From Desulfatibacillum aliphaticivorans DSM 15576 (GTDB lineage Bacteria; Desulfobacterota; Desulfobacteria; Desulfobacterales; Desulfatibacillaceae), in NCBI RefSeq assembly GCF_000429905.1, contig NZ_KE386982.1:84551-148550 (forward strand): DNA of 64,000 nt, in the 5' to 3' direction. The translations under genes were made by a program, and so were the position numbers. Every line of letters begins with the position of its first letter. Position 1 is the stretch's first letter. Below are positions 42,044 through 49,959 of this stretch, piece by piece. Below the pieces are notes generated by a model. That model did not search any database, was not told where the DNA came from, and saw only the letters and a program-made list of their open reading frames with translations.

Positions 42044-42403
42044 ATGCCGCTGAATTCTAAACGAGATATAAAGGCCAGCATACAGGGCTCCCGATACCAC
42101 ACACTGGCTCTAAATACCGTCCTGATAGGAGATGCGGCCTCTCAGGCCGACCAGGATGCAGATCTCTACCACTGGTGGAGCGCCGGCCTCTATCGCACAG
42201 GACGCGGGGGGTACTTTTTAGCCGGGGAGGGGGGGGCGTTAACCAAGTACGGCCGGCGTGATACCGAAGGGCGCCTGACCCAGGGGCAAAGAATCATCCC
42301 TTTGACCCATGAGGACGCCCAGCAATGGGCGATTCAACATCTTGGCCATGAGACCGTTAGGAAACATTTTAAGGGGAAACATGCGCACACTGACAAAACG
42401 TGA
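42044..42403 (+). CDS. Phage early protein of unknown function, 119 residues
   Basis: Follows the previous gene after 6 nt and overlaps the next start by 23 nt. The product contains LYHWWSAGLYRTGRGGYFLA and ALTKYGRRDTEGR, then a basic, His-rich end (HLGHETVRKHFKGKHAHTDK). That pattern looks like a small phage protein of unknown role. The ATG has AAAGGA about 11 nt upstream. Confidence 0.7.
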   Translation: MPLNSKRDIKASIQGSRYHTLALNTVLIGDAASQADQDADLYHWWSAGLYRTGRGGYFLAGEGGALTKYGRRDTEGRLTQGQRIIPLTHEDAQQWAIQHLGHETVRKHFKGKHAHTDKT

Positions 42404-42863
42404 CATCGCAAGCAAGCTGAACCTCCCCATACGGACAATCCAGCTATGGACGGACCAGGGGATCGTGGATCCCGACATTCGCCCAGCTGCAGGAAAAGGA
42501 ATAGCCAGGCTGTATTCCGAACGGAACGCCCTTGAATTTGCAATGGTCAAAATCCTGGCCAAGGACTTCAGCTATAGACTTGACTGCTTACGCGACATGT
42601 TTACGCTTTTGCGCGATGAGCCAAAGGAATCTATGGACGGGTTTAAGGGTTTCTTTGGCGATCCCGCTTATGGGAACTCCAAAGAAATGCTTTTTATCCA
42701 AAGTAGATCCCCTGGTGGCCTAAACCGCCAGCTGCTGCAGATCCAGGAAGGGCAGAATCCTGGTGAAGCAGCGCAGTCCGTTTTTCAAGACCAGGAGGAT
42801 GTTGACTTTTCGTTTTTATTTTTAGGCCGCATCAAACAAAAAGCCCTGCAAATGCTAAATTGA
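42381..42863 (+). CDS. MerR-like HTH regulator, 160 residues
   Basis: The N-terminus, TKRDIASKLNLPIRTIQLWT with DQGIVDPDIRPAAGKGIARLY, is a MerR-type winged helix that binds DNA. The rest is helical and may form a coiled-coil dimer or ligand domain. I start at ATG 42381 because AAGGGG precedes it; the open frame from 42309 overlaps the upstream gene. Last gene before a strong terminator, it is a candidate for binding the palindromes at 41.3 kb. Confidence 0.78.
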   Translation: MRTLTKRDIASKLNLPIRTIQLWTDQGIVDPDIRPAAGKGIARLYSERNALEFAMVKILAKDFSYRLDCLRDMFTLLRDEPKESMDGFKGFFGDPAYGNSKEMLFIQSRSPGGLNRQLLQIQEGQNPGEAAQSVFQDQEDVDFSFLFLGRIKQKALQMLN

Positions 42864-42885
42864 AAACGATTACGTCCTTAAATCA

Positions 42886-42921
42886 AAGGCCCCGATGAAA
42901 CCTTCTTTATCGGGGCCTTTT
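42886..42921. terminator. Strong bidirectional terminator
   Basis: AAAGGCCCCGAT (42886-42897) and ATCGGGGCCTTT (42909-42920) form a 12-bp stem with an 11-nt loop, with T residues after the stem on the plus strand and the equivalent on the minus strand. It lies between convergent genes (MerR-like gene ending at 42863, leftward genes ending at 42952) and can serve both. Confidence 0.92.
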
Positions 42922-42951
42922 GTGCGTCTGGGGGAGCTGGGGGGGCGAGAA

Positions 42952-43437
42952 TCACTCTATCATCGGGAACTCATCCCACGTCCGGCCGTCCAGGAGCCGC
43001 CCTGCAGCCTTTTTGCCGACCCGCCTAACTGTCGCCCCATCCTCAAAGTAATGGTGTTTTCCAGGGCCTTCCACCTCGCTTACTGACACAAACTCGCCAT
43101 GGCCCATAAAGAAGAAGGCGACGCCTGCAGCCTGGCAATCGTCCCGGACTTTCCGTGGCCATGCCGGGTGCATGGGGCGGACCCCGGCGCCGCGTCCGTT
43201 TTCTACCCCCAGGACCACCAAGTCGAGCTTGGGGCCGGACGCCGGTGTCTCACATATGCACTCAATGCCGGTCAGAGAGTTCAACGCCAGCTCCGGTGCG
43301 GTGTTAAGATTTGTTAACCAGACCGCACCAAGCATCGGCTCGATGCTCACAAAGTGAACTGCGGCAAGCACCTGCAGCAAAAGAAAAAGTTTTTCATTGG
43401 CCTCTGCCTGGTTACAAACCGTGACCCCCGCCCACAC
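42952..43437 (-). CDS. Gp37/Gp68-like phage protein lacking its N-terminal half
   Basis: The 161-residue product matches the C-terminal part of the phage Gp37/Gp68 (DUF5131) family: WAGVTVCNQAEANEKL, FVSIEPMLGAVWL, LDLVVLGVENGRGAGVRPMH, and the end AAGRLLDGRTWDEFP. Members are normally around 240 residues or more and carry an N-terminal cysteine cluster, missing here. An in-frame TAG upstream of the start and a different gene beyond show that the missing part is not simply mis-annotated. It is probably a deletion remnant, though the shortened ORF might still be expressed. Confidence 0.7.
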   Translation of the reverse strand: MWAGVTVCNQAEANEKLFLLLQVLAAVHFVSIEPMLGAVWLTNLNTAPELALNSLTGIECICETPASGPKLDLVVLGVENGRGAGVRPMHPAWPRKVRDDCQAAGVAFFFMGHGEFVSVSEVEGPGKHHYFEDGATVRRVGKKAAGRLLDGRTWDEFPMIE

Positions 43438-43455
43438 ATGGGGCGGCCATTTAGC

Positions 43456-43836
43456 TTAGGCGTTTCCGCCTAATTCCCTCTCGATCGCTTCATAGTCGGG
43501 AGCCCACCCGAGCTGATCCAGGACGTTGTCCGGCAAGCCGGCGCTCCGGAGATCCGCGTTGGTGAGCGCGATGCATTTCTGGACGCAGGGCGGATTCCGC
43601 CCGGTTACGATGGGATAGTGCTTTGACGTGATACGGATGGTGTGCAGAATATCCTCGTTGGGCGCCTTCAGGTCCAGGAGGAAGTCCGCGCCCTGGGTCT
43701 CTGCTTCAGCGTCCATCCATTGTTGCGCCTCAAAAAAAGAGACGGTTAAAGCGTTCGAAGCCAAAACAGCGCCCATGTGCGTGGACAGGGCGACGTCGGT
43801 CCGGCAACACGTGATTTCCATGACGTATCTATCCAT
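43456..43836 (-). CDS. Phage accessory protein of unknown function, 126 residues
   Basis: Unrecognised product with an N-terminal beta-like strand rich in Cys and Met (MDRYVMEITCCRTDVALS) and a C-terminal DNVLDQLGWAPDYEAIEREL helix. The ATG has GGAGGG upstream and the gene overlaps its upstream neighbour by 8 nt. It belongs to the leftward accessory unit near the attachment site, where non-essential prophage genes are common. Confidence 0.65.
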   Translation of the reverse strand: MDRYVMEITCCRTDVALSTHMGAVLASNALTVSFFEAQQWMDAEAETQGADFLLDLKAPNEDILHTIRITSKHYPIVTGRNPPCVQKCIALTNADLRSAGLPDNVLDQLGWAPDYEAIERELGGNA

Positions 43837-44221
43837 TATTCTTGCCCTCCGTTAGCTGGCTCAGTTGTTCAAGCTCCAACAACCTATCAAGCTCCGCTGC
43901 AATTAGAGCCCCCGCCTTCACCAGGATGTCAAACCGTTGGCCAGGTTTGAAACCATTATAATCTATTCTTCTCCCCATCCCCACGAGATTCCGTGGCCGC
44001 TTATCCCAACCTTCCTGCCAAGATTTTGGCCAAGGGTCATAAAAGCACATCCCGTTGTCACTCGTTGTTTGTATAAAAATTTGACGGGGAGCTGCAAAAC
44101 AAGAAGCCACCATGGCGAGTTCGCCGTTCCGGTGTTCCTTCACATCGTGGTAAACACTCCAACCTTCCTCTTCTATTTGCCGCAGGCGTTCTGCAGCAAT
44201 GAGTTCAACTCCTGTTTTCAT
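43829..44221 (-). CDS. Conserved phage protein of the AERxRQIxxEGW type, 130 residues
   Basis: The start MKTGVELIAAERLRQIEEEG, a central GELAMVASCFA helix, a Trp-rich FYDPWPKSWQEGWDK stretch, and the end LVKAGALIAAELDRLLELE follow a pattern I know from many phage hypothetical proteins. Their biochemical role is not established as far as I know. The ATG has GGGAGGAATAT upstream. Confidence 0.72.
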   Translation of the reverse strand: MKTGVELIAAERLRQIEEEGWSVYHDVKEHRNGELAMVASCFAAPRQIFIQTTSDNGMCFYDPWPKSWQEGWDKRPRNLVGMGRRIDYNGFKPGQRFDILVKAGALIAAELDRLLELEQLSQLTEGKNNG

Positions 44222-44233
44222 ATATTCCTCCCT

Positions 44234-44671
44234 CTATAATGGCGGCCAGGCGTCTGTCGGCACGTTGAATATTCCGAGTTGCCCGCGGATCTCCACAGGC
44301 TCATAGAACTTCCTTGGGTCTCGAAAAAACCAGCCATAAGGCCCGAAGAACCAAGGAGACTCAGCCATTTTATAATTCACTGCATAGCAATCCAAACGCA
44401 TGCAATGACACAAAAACACGTTCCCAATCACCGCCCCCCGAACGAATTCATCTACTCCCGGCAGCGGGATCTTCGGAAAGGTCTCCTGGACCCATTCATA
44501 TCCTTCATGGTCGAATTTTTTACTGGAATGGATATAGAGTTGGCCCCTGTACTTTGTTGACCAGGTGCGATTCTCGCAATCCTTGTAGCCGTTAACAATT
44601 AACCAGCTCCAGGGCGGCCGAACCGACAAACATTTATAAAAATCGTGTGAAATTTTGGAGTAACAGATCAT
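44234..44671 (-). CDS. ASCH-domain (PUA-like) protein
   Basis: The 145-residue product has the ASCH opening KCLSVRPPWSWLIVNGYKDC followed by ENRTW and a YRGQLYIHSSKK strand, then GAVIGNVFLCHC. ASCH domains bind RNA or modified nucleotides and occur in phages and defence islands. In this family CLSVRPPWS and ENRTW form the ligand groove. The ATG is preceded by AAGGAGG. No partner domain is present. Confidence 0.82.
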   Translation of the reverse strand: MICYSKISHDFYKCLSVRPPWSWLIVNGYKDCENRTWSTKYRGQLYIHSSKKFDHEGYEWVQETFPKIPLPGVDEFVRGAVIGNVFLCHCMRLDCYAVNYKMAESPWFFGPYGWFFRDPRKFYEPVEIRGQLGIFNVPTDAWPPL

Positions 44672-44811
44672 AGATCCTCCTTAATACCGGTTACACGGCA
44701 TCATGCGCCTGGTGACCCCAGGGCGAAACGCCGGGCTTTGTTTGGGGGGGGATGACGGGGGCGGCGACCAATATAAGGGCCTCATCCCGCGAGACAAAAA
44801 GAACGATGCTA

Positions 44812-45411
44812 TTATCCAGTGCCTTCATTGCTACCCCCTCTTCCTTTTATCCAAGCATTCGGGTCGTATCCCCGATTATAGAGGTCGCATTCGCACTCGC
44901 CGTCGCCATAGACCTGGCGTGCCGCACAATGCGCAGAATGGCCTTCCTTTTCGAGTTGGGCAATTCGTTTCATGGCGGCTTCGCTCTCTTCATGAGCTTC
45001 AAGGATGCAGGCGCGGCACCAATAAGCGCCGGCGTCCGCCGTGCCGGAGAAGTACAACTGGACGTTATCCCTTTCGCAGCTTTCGCATTTTTCGCCCGGC
45101 TCCGGGCCGAACTCGCACCTATCGAAACCCATTTCCTGGAAGATCTCTTCAGACATTACTTTCCTGACGGCTTCAAGCTGCCTGATAACCACGTCAATGG
45201 ACTCGATCTTATGGAACTCCATCCTCACAGGAACATTTTCGACCAGCTCGCAATCAAGATTCTGTTTAAGCCCAATAGCGTCAAAATCACTGCTAACAAA
45301 AAACAGGACGCCCACAGATTGTGCAGGGTCATCAAGCACGCCGACGCCGACGTCGATGTCTCCTACGCCAAATTTCAAATACATTGTGTTGCTGGATGCC
45401 TCGATACCCAT
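44812..45411 (-). CDS. Prophage accessory protein with C-terminal cysteine cluster, 199 residues
   Basis: The first 90 residues are beta-rich and Val/Asp-rich (LKFGVGDIDVGVGVLDDPA). A helix follows (IRQLEAVRKVMSEEIFQEM), then a likely zinc-binding part with KCESCERDN and YWCRACILEAHEE, and more cysteines near the end (ECECDLYN). No family recognised. It is the last gene before the attachment-site tRNA fragment. Confidence 0.62.
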   Translation of the reverse strand: MGIEASSNTMYLKFGVGDIDVGVGVLDDPAQSVGVLFFVSSDFDAIGLKQNLDCELVENVPVRMEFHKIESIDVVIRQLEAVRKVMSEEIFQEMGFDRCEFGPEPGEKCESCERDNVQLYFSGTADAGAYWCRACILEAHEESEAAMKRIAQLEKEGHSAHCAARQVYGDGECECDLYNRGYDPNAWIKGRGGSNEGTG

Positions 45412-45596
45412 TATTCCACCTTTCAGCGCCTATTTGTGGCGTGTATTCGTTTCCGTCCATCTGGACTCATGAAAATTGGCCGCATGGTTGGCCGCTTTAC
45501 CATCAACGGGAACCCAAACGGCCAAGAACCGGCCAAATAAGTCATTGAAATTATTAAAACAGGAGAAAAATAAGGTGGTTATAAAGGTAGGATAAT

Positions 45597-45659
45597 TTCC
45601 TGCTAAGCGAGTGTGCGGGGAAACCTGCACCGAGGGTTCGAATCCCTCTCTCTCCGCCA
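45597..45659 (+). other. 3' part of tRNA-Ser(GCU): probable attachment site (att)
   Basis: From the anticodon loop CTGCTAA (45600-45606) onward the sequence is a normal tRNA-Ser: 3' anticodon stem GCGAG, a long variable arm with paired GTGCGGG and CCTGCAC, T arm GAGGGTTCGAATCCCTC, acceptor strand TCTCTCC and GCCA. The bases before the loop (GATAATTTC) do not pair with GCGAG and no D arm or 5' acceptor strand exists. Truncation exactly at the anticodon loop is the mark of integrase crossover in a tRNA gene. The intact copy should stand on the plus strand at the far left end of the element. Confidence 0.82.
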
Positions 45660-45717
45660 TATTTTCAATCCTCCATCTTCCCCTTGCCTGAAAAAATCAT
45701 TTGAACAGGATAGCTGT

Positions 45718-46101
45718 ATGCTTACAAAGAAATTTCCGGCAGCTGTAAGTTATGGGGAATTTCAAACCAAGTCCAAAGAGTTCCTTGTCCCTTTTTTTTC
45801 GGAAGGAAAATCCGGGTTTCAGGGGCTATCCTCCGGCAAGGCGTTTGATCATGGAGTGATGGCGTTCATCGGCAAGGAAATCGACGCTAACGATATTTTT
45901 AAAATGCTGGTGGACAGCGGTCAAAAAATTCCAAACGCGCAAACCACGCTAAAAGTCTTGGAACGCTATCTTTCAGAAATTCAGCAATTTAAAATCGGCA
46001 ATATTGTTCGGATTGAATACGGCCGCGAATTGAATTTTTCATTAATCAAAGAAGCCGACCGCCCCGGAAGCACCGAAAAGAACAAATCCAAGCTGCCCTG
46101 A
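45718..46101 (+). CDS. Host protein of unknown function, 127 residues
   Basis: First host gene right of the att site. The ATG at 45718 has AACAGGA upstream; the frame is open further left through the tRNA fragment, which is not coding. The product is a soluble mixed protein (MAFIGKEIDANDIFKMLVDS, TTLKVLERYLSEIQQFKIG) ending in a polar tail. No family recognised. It is followed by a strong hairpin. Confidence 0.65.
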   Translation: MLTKKFPAAVSYGEFQTKSKEFLVPFFSEGKSGFQGLSSGKAFDHGVMAFIGKEIDANDIFKMLVDSGQKIPNAQTTLKVLERYLSEIQQFKIGNIVRIEYGRELNFSLIKEADRPGSTEKNKSKLP

Positions 46102-46121
46102 AAATCCCCCTATCCGAAGGG

Positions 46122-46157
46122 CGGCCTAACATTCCATCATAACTGAATGTTAGGCCG
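46122..46157. terminator. Bidirectional hairpin terminator
   Basis: CGGCCTAACATTC (46122-46134) and GAATGTTAGGCCG (46145-46157) give a perfect 13-bp stem with a 10-nt loop between two convergent genes. U tracts are short on both sides (a CTTTTT run lies about 15 nt downstream on the plus strand), but position and stem strength support termination. Confidence 0.75.
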
Positions 46158-46225
46158 AATTTCGATAATCGCTTTTTGGGGAAGGATCATATTAGCCGAA
46201 TACTCCGTGAAATATACCCGAAGAT

Positions 46226-47407
46226 CTACAGGGCTTCCACGATGAAAGCATGCCCAGGACCGCCGCTGGCGCACAGGGATGCACAGCCGAACCGTTCGTT
46301 GCGCCGCCGCAATTGGTTGATCATGGTAACGATGAGACGCACGCCTGTGGCGCCCACCGGGTGGCCGAGACTGATTCCGGAGCCGGCCGCATTTATGCGA
46401 TCCACATCCAATCCAAACTCCCGGTTGCATCCGATCACCTGGGCGGCGAAAGCCTCATTGAATTCAAAATAATCCATGTCGGCCAGGTCCATCTTTGCAA
46501 ACCTGAGGGCGTTTTTCACCGCCGGAACCACCCCCAGCCCCATGACCTCAGGCTCAACCGACCCCGGGGCCGAGCTTACGACCCTGGCCAAGGGCTTGAG
46601 GCCCAGCGAGGCTGCCTTGTCCGCCGCCATCATAACGATGCAGGCCCCGGCGTCGTTCAGCCCGGACGCGTTCCCGGCGGTCACGGTCCCCCCTTTTTTG
46701 AACACAGGCTTGAGGCGGGCTAAACTCTCCAGGGTGGTGTCGGCCCGGGGATGCTCATCCGTGTCAAAGGTTACCATCCCTTTTCGGGTCTTGATTTCAA
46801 CCGGGAGGATTTCATCCTTGAACCACCCGGCTTCCGTGGCTGCGACGGCCCTCTGATGACTCATGAGAGCCCACTCGTCCTGCTCCTCTCGGGAGATATC
46901 ATAGCGTTCGGCGATGTTTTCGGCAGTCACCCCCATGTGGTATCCCAGAAGGGCGTCCACCAGTCCGCCGATCATAAGGCTGTCCTGAATGCGTTCTCCG
47001 TCATTGAGGCGATATCCTTTGCGCGCCCCCATGAGCAGATAAGGGGCATTGGTCATGCTTTCGACGCCCACGGCGACGCCGGCGTCAACCTTGCCCAGCA
47101 TGATCTCCTGAGCCAAAAGCTCCGCTCCCCGCATGGAGGAGGCGCACTGCTGATGCACCGTAAAGGCGAAAGACTCCGCCGGCAGCCCCGCCCCTATGGC
47201 AATGTGCCGGGCGGTGTTTCCGGGAGAGCCGGCCTGATTGCACTGGCCGCAAACCACTTCCTGAATCTCCGCCTTGTCTATTCCCGCCTTCTCAACCGCT
47301 CCATTCAGGGCAGTCACCCCAAGCTCCACAGCGGACAACGTGGAGAGCGATCCCATATACCCGCCAATAGCCGTTCTGGCTCCGCTGACAATCACAACAT
47401 CTCTCAT
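46226..47407 (-). CDS. Thiolase (acetyl-CoA acetyltransferase)
   Basis: The 393-residue enzyme condenses or cleaves acyl-CoA with CoA in fatty acid or polymer metabolism. The N-terminus MRDVVIVSGARTAIGGYMG, the nucleophile Cys88 in TVHQQCASSMRGAEL, the EFNEAFAAQ loop and SLGHPVGATGVR with its catalytic His are all present. The second cysteine region reads CASGGPG, where biosynthetic thiolases usually have CIGGG. I use the ATG at 47407 (GAGGTG upstream); the frame runs on to 47677 through a pseudogene remnant. Confidence 0.93.
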   Translation of the reverse strand: MRDVVIVSGARTAIGGYMGSLSTLSAVELGVTALNGAVEKAGIDKAEIQEVVCGQCNQAGSPGNTARHIAIGAGLPAESFAFTVHQQCASSMRGAELLAQEIMLGKVDAGVAVGVESMTNAPYLLMGARKGYRLNDGERIQDSLMIGGLVDALLGYHMGVTAENIAERYDISREEQDEWALMSHQRAVAATEAGWFKDEILPVEIKTRKGMVTFDTDEHPRADTTLESLARLKPVFKKGGTVTAGNASGLNDAGACIVMMAADKAASLGLKPLARVVSSAPGSVEPEVMGLGVVPAVKNALRFAKMDLADMDYFEFNEAFAAQVIGCNREFGLDVDRINAAGSGISLGHPVGATGVRLIVTMINQLRRRNERFGCASLCASGGPGHAFIVEAL

Positions 47408-47472
47408 TGATTCACCTCTTTTTATTTGGATTTTAAAACAAAAAAACTCTCCAATAATGATCCCGGAACCAT

Positions 47473-47562
47473 GCCGGGTTTGGTCAGCCGCCCCAGTCTC
47501 CGGGCGCCGCCGCTCCCGGGGATAAGTCCCGGGTTGATCTCCCATAGCCCAAACCGAAGCAC
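47473..47562 (-). pseudogene. Enoyl-CoA hydratase (crotonase) fragment
   Basis: In one minus-strand frame the bases read RFGLWEINPGLIPGSGGARR followed by LGRLTKPG. This closely resembles the crotonase oxyanion-hole region (RFGLPEI...GLIPGSGGTQRL). Only about 30 codons remain, with a frame change just upstream and no start or end. It lies 66 nt upstream of the thiolase start, so a hydratase-thiolase pair may once have been encoded here. Confidence 0.6.
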
Positions 47563-47688
47563 ACCCTGCGTCTCGCCGAATTAGTCGCCGCCGGATTGTT
47601 TGCTCCAGGGCGCGGTATGCCGTTAGTCCATTGAAGTTGCGGCGTTTACTTCCAGGGAATAACGCAAAATTACACACTTGTCAAACAC

Positions 47689-47862
47689 TGCGTCTAATGC
47701 CTTTCTTCTCTAACATTCTAACGGAAGTTTTGAGGATTTCTTTCCTAAACTCAATGCGCTGGGGATCACCCAGCTTGCCCCGACAATCCTTGATCAACAA
47801 ACTGCATGAGGGATTGTTTGATCTCCTCGGCGTCACATCCGGGTTGGGCGTTAAGGCCTTAA
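47689..47862 (-). pseudogene. C-terminal fragment of an AMP-forming acyl-CoA synthetase
   Basis: Three short frames join to a recognisable C-terminus: ALTPNPDVTP, then AEEIKQSLMQFVDQGLSGQA, then DPQRIEFRKEILKTSVRMLE with KKGIRR. Functional enzymes of this family end with a similar pattern (EEIKxxLxxFVDKG...IPKTSVGKIDKKALR). The invariant Lys-containing GK is replaced by RM and the frame is broken at least twice. Together with the crotonase piece and the thiolase it marks a decayed beta-oxidation cluster. Confidence 0.6.
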
Positions 47863-47882
47863 AAAATACCAATTCAAGGACG

Positions 47883-47912
47883 CAGGATTCCTGCGTTTGC
47901 AGGAATGACAGG
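47883..47912. repeat. Dispersed palindromic repeat, copy 1
   Basis: ATTCCTGC (47887-47894), a 4-nt loop and GCAGGAAT (47899-47906), followed by GACAGG. Related copies lie at 50175-50202 and, with CCCGA arms, at 50095-50126. Such GGATTCC-stem-GGAATGAC elements are scattered between genes of many proteobacteria. Confidence 0.7.
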
Positions 47913-48108
47913 AAAGGCGGGCGCAAAGGATTGGCGAATCCGATTTTTTTGGCTGGATTAAGACAGGTCGTTCGTCCGCGTAAAGTTTTTGGATTTTAAT
48001 GTCAAATGGGCCGCCCCTACTGCGCTAACGCGCCAGGCAAGATACTGCTTTGCCTGGGCCACCCTGAAAAAACTGGGCAAGCCCGCCTCGGGCATGGAGA
48101 CCATGCCC

Positions 48109-49959
48109 CTACATCAACCCCATGGCCTTGGCGGCCAAAAGGCAGGAGCCTTGCCAAAGGGCGGATCCCACGGAGGAACAGAGAATGTTGTCCAGCCGGG
48201 CCAAAAGGCCGGTCACGCCGTCCGCGCTTTCCCTGCGCATCATGGACAGAATGGTCCGGGTGGATTTTTTGTTGTCCTCGGACATTTCCTCCTTGAACCT
48301 GCCGATCTCTTCCTGAAGCGCAGCGATAACCTTGTCCATATTGTCCGGGCTTTCGGCCATAGCCTGGCCGATGGTTTCAAGGTTAATGTTTACGGAAAAA
48401 CTGGCATGGCTTAAATCAGGTTTGGAATTACCTTCGGCAAGAACCATGCTTCCCTTGTTTTCAATTTGATACTTCGGAGGTAGTTCAATCTCTCCGTTAA
48501 GAAGGCTAACAACCAGTTCTTTGAGTTCGTAGCGCCCTCCTTCCAGTGATGCAATTTTCCTTCCGTAATATTCTTTTATCAACTGATAACCGCGCTCTAC
48601 GTCCTCATGTTTATAGACAGTAAATATTGCGCGAGGAGTTCCACGGGAATGAAAGCTGTCCAGGGCCATACCCATGTCCTGATTTTCTTCGTTGATGGCC
48701 TGGGCCGCCATGTCCATGATCAGGGGATCGATGGGGGAGAACCCGTGTTCAAAGATATATTCAATGGTGGGGAGTTGGCTGTACAGCTCCTCAAACTCCC
48801 CGGGTTTGAAATCCCGGTCCGGAGGGGTGCGTTTTTCACCCTTAAAGTCAAAGTAAACATAGTCGCACTTGATGTCTTTGATGATCCAGCCGTCGCGTGC
48901 GGTTCCGTACAAGATGGCACCCGTGACATCTGCTCTGGAAAGATTCACCTGATTCATTAGGGAGAAAGAAAGATTTGCACCTGTTAGATTCGCTTGCTGT
49001 AGATCTGCTCCATTTAAATCAGCATATTCAGCAACTACTTTCTGAAGATTGGCGTTCTGCAAATCGCCATCCCAAAGGTAGGCTTCATAAAGATAGGCTG
49101 TGGACAGGTCAGCCCCTTGGAGGTTAGCCCCACTAAGATCTGCTTGCTCAAGGTTAGAGCCGGATAGATTGGCTCCCTGAAGGTTTGCATCCGATAGGAT
49201 GGCCTCCCGGAGATTGGCCCCTTCCAGGTTAGATTCTTGTAGGTTTGATTCTTGTAGGTTGGAGCCTTGAAGGTCGGATTCTCTGAAGTCAGCTCCATGA
49301 AGGTTGGCCTTTTGAAATCCTGCATCCCAGAGGAAGGCTGAGCGGAGGTTGGCACCTTGCAAATTGCTTTCCTGGAAATCCGCCCCTCCTAAATGCCCTC
49401 CTTGGAGGTTGGCCTCTTGAAGTTTAGCCTCTGTGAGTATGGCTCCTTGCAAATTGGTATTATGAAGATCAACGCCAGAGAGGTCAGTATTCCGGAGGTT
49501 GCACTCTTGCAGTTTAGCGCCTTGAAAAATGGTTCCGACAAGAATGGCCATACGGAGGTCAGCTCTCTGGAAACATGATTCGCTGAGGTCAGCATCATGA
49601 AGATCGGCATGCCGCAAATTGCATCCCCGAAGGTTGGCTCCATGAAGATTGGCACCTGCGAGGTTAGCCTCTCGCAGATCGGCCCCGCTAAGGTTCGCTG
49701 AGTGAAGATTAGCGTTTTGGAGATCAGCGCTTTCAAGATCAGCGTGCTGGAGGTTTGCGTAACGCAAATCTGCATTCAAGAGGTGGGCACGCTGGAGGCC
49801 AGCTCGTTGCAATTCGACATATTGAAGAGTCGTGTAATGGAGGTTAACTTGATGCAAATGGGCCCGATCCCCGACCCTCTCATCGGATTTCAGCCAAAGT
49901 TTATGTTGCTTCAGGATATGCTGGAGTTCATTTTTTGAGATTTCACGATATTCGGGCAT
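48109..49959 (-). CDS. Pentapeptide-repeat protein with a unique C-terminal domain
   Basis: The 616-residue protein has a leader of about 45 residues, then some 300 residues of tandem pentapeptide repeats, A(D/N)Lxx (for example LSGADLREANLAGANLHGAN). These fold into a right-handed quadrilateral beta-helix. From about residue 365 to the end it has a non-repetitive domain (IKDIKCDYVYFDFKGEKRT onward) with a helical segment and a C-terminal hydrophobic stretch (SALWQGSCLLAAKAMGLM). No transmembrane helix is clear. The ATG has GGAGG upstream. Role unknown; some such proteins mimic DNA or act as scaffolds. Confidence 0.88.
   Translation of the reverse strand: MPEYREISKNELQHILKQHKLWLKSDERVGDRAHLHQVNLHYTTLQYVELQRAGLQRAHLLNADLRYANLQHADLESADLQNANLHSANLSGADLREANLAGANLHGANLRGCNLRHADLHDADLSESCFQRADLRMAILVGTIFQGAKLQECNLRNTDLSGVDLHNTNLQGAILTEAKLQEANLQGGHLGGADFQESNLQGANLRSAFLWDAGFQKANLHGADFRESDLQGSNLQESNLQESNLEGANLREAILSDANLQGANLSGSNLEQADLSGANLQGADLSTAYLYEAYLWDGDLQNANLQKVVAEYADLNGADLQQANLTGANLSFSLMNQVNLSRADVTGAILYGTARDGWIIKDIKCDYVYFDFKGEKRTPPDRDFKPGEFEELYSQLPTIEYIFEHGFSPIDPLIMDMAAQAINEENQDMGMALDSFHSRGTPRAIFTVYKHEDVERGYQLIKEYYGRKIASLEGGRYELKELVVSLLNGEIELPPKYQIENKGSMVLAEGNSKPDLSHASFSVNINLETIGQAMAESPDNMDKVIAALQEEIGRFKEEMSEDNKKSTRTILSMMRRESADGVTGLLARLDNILCSSVGSALWQGSCLLAAKAMGLM

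Noticed and set aside
45430..45660. Minus-strand ORF starting MAEREGFEPS
   Set aside because: This peptide is the well-known artefact of translating the antisense of a tRNA 3' end; it supports the tRNA call instead.
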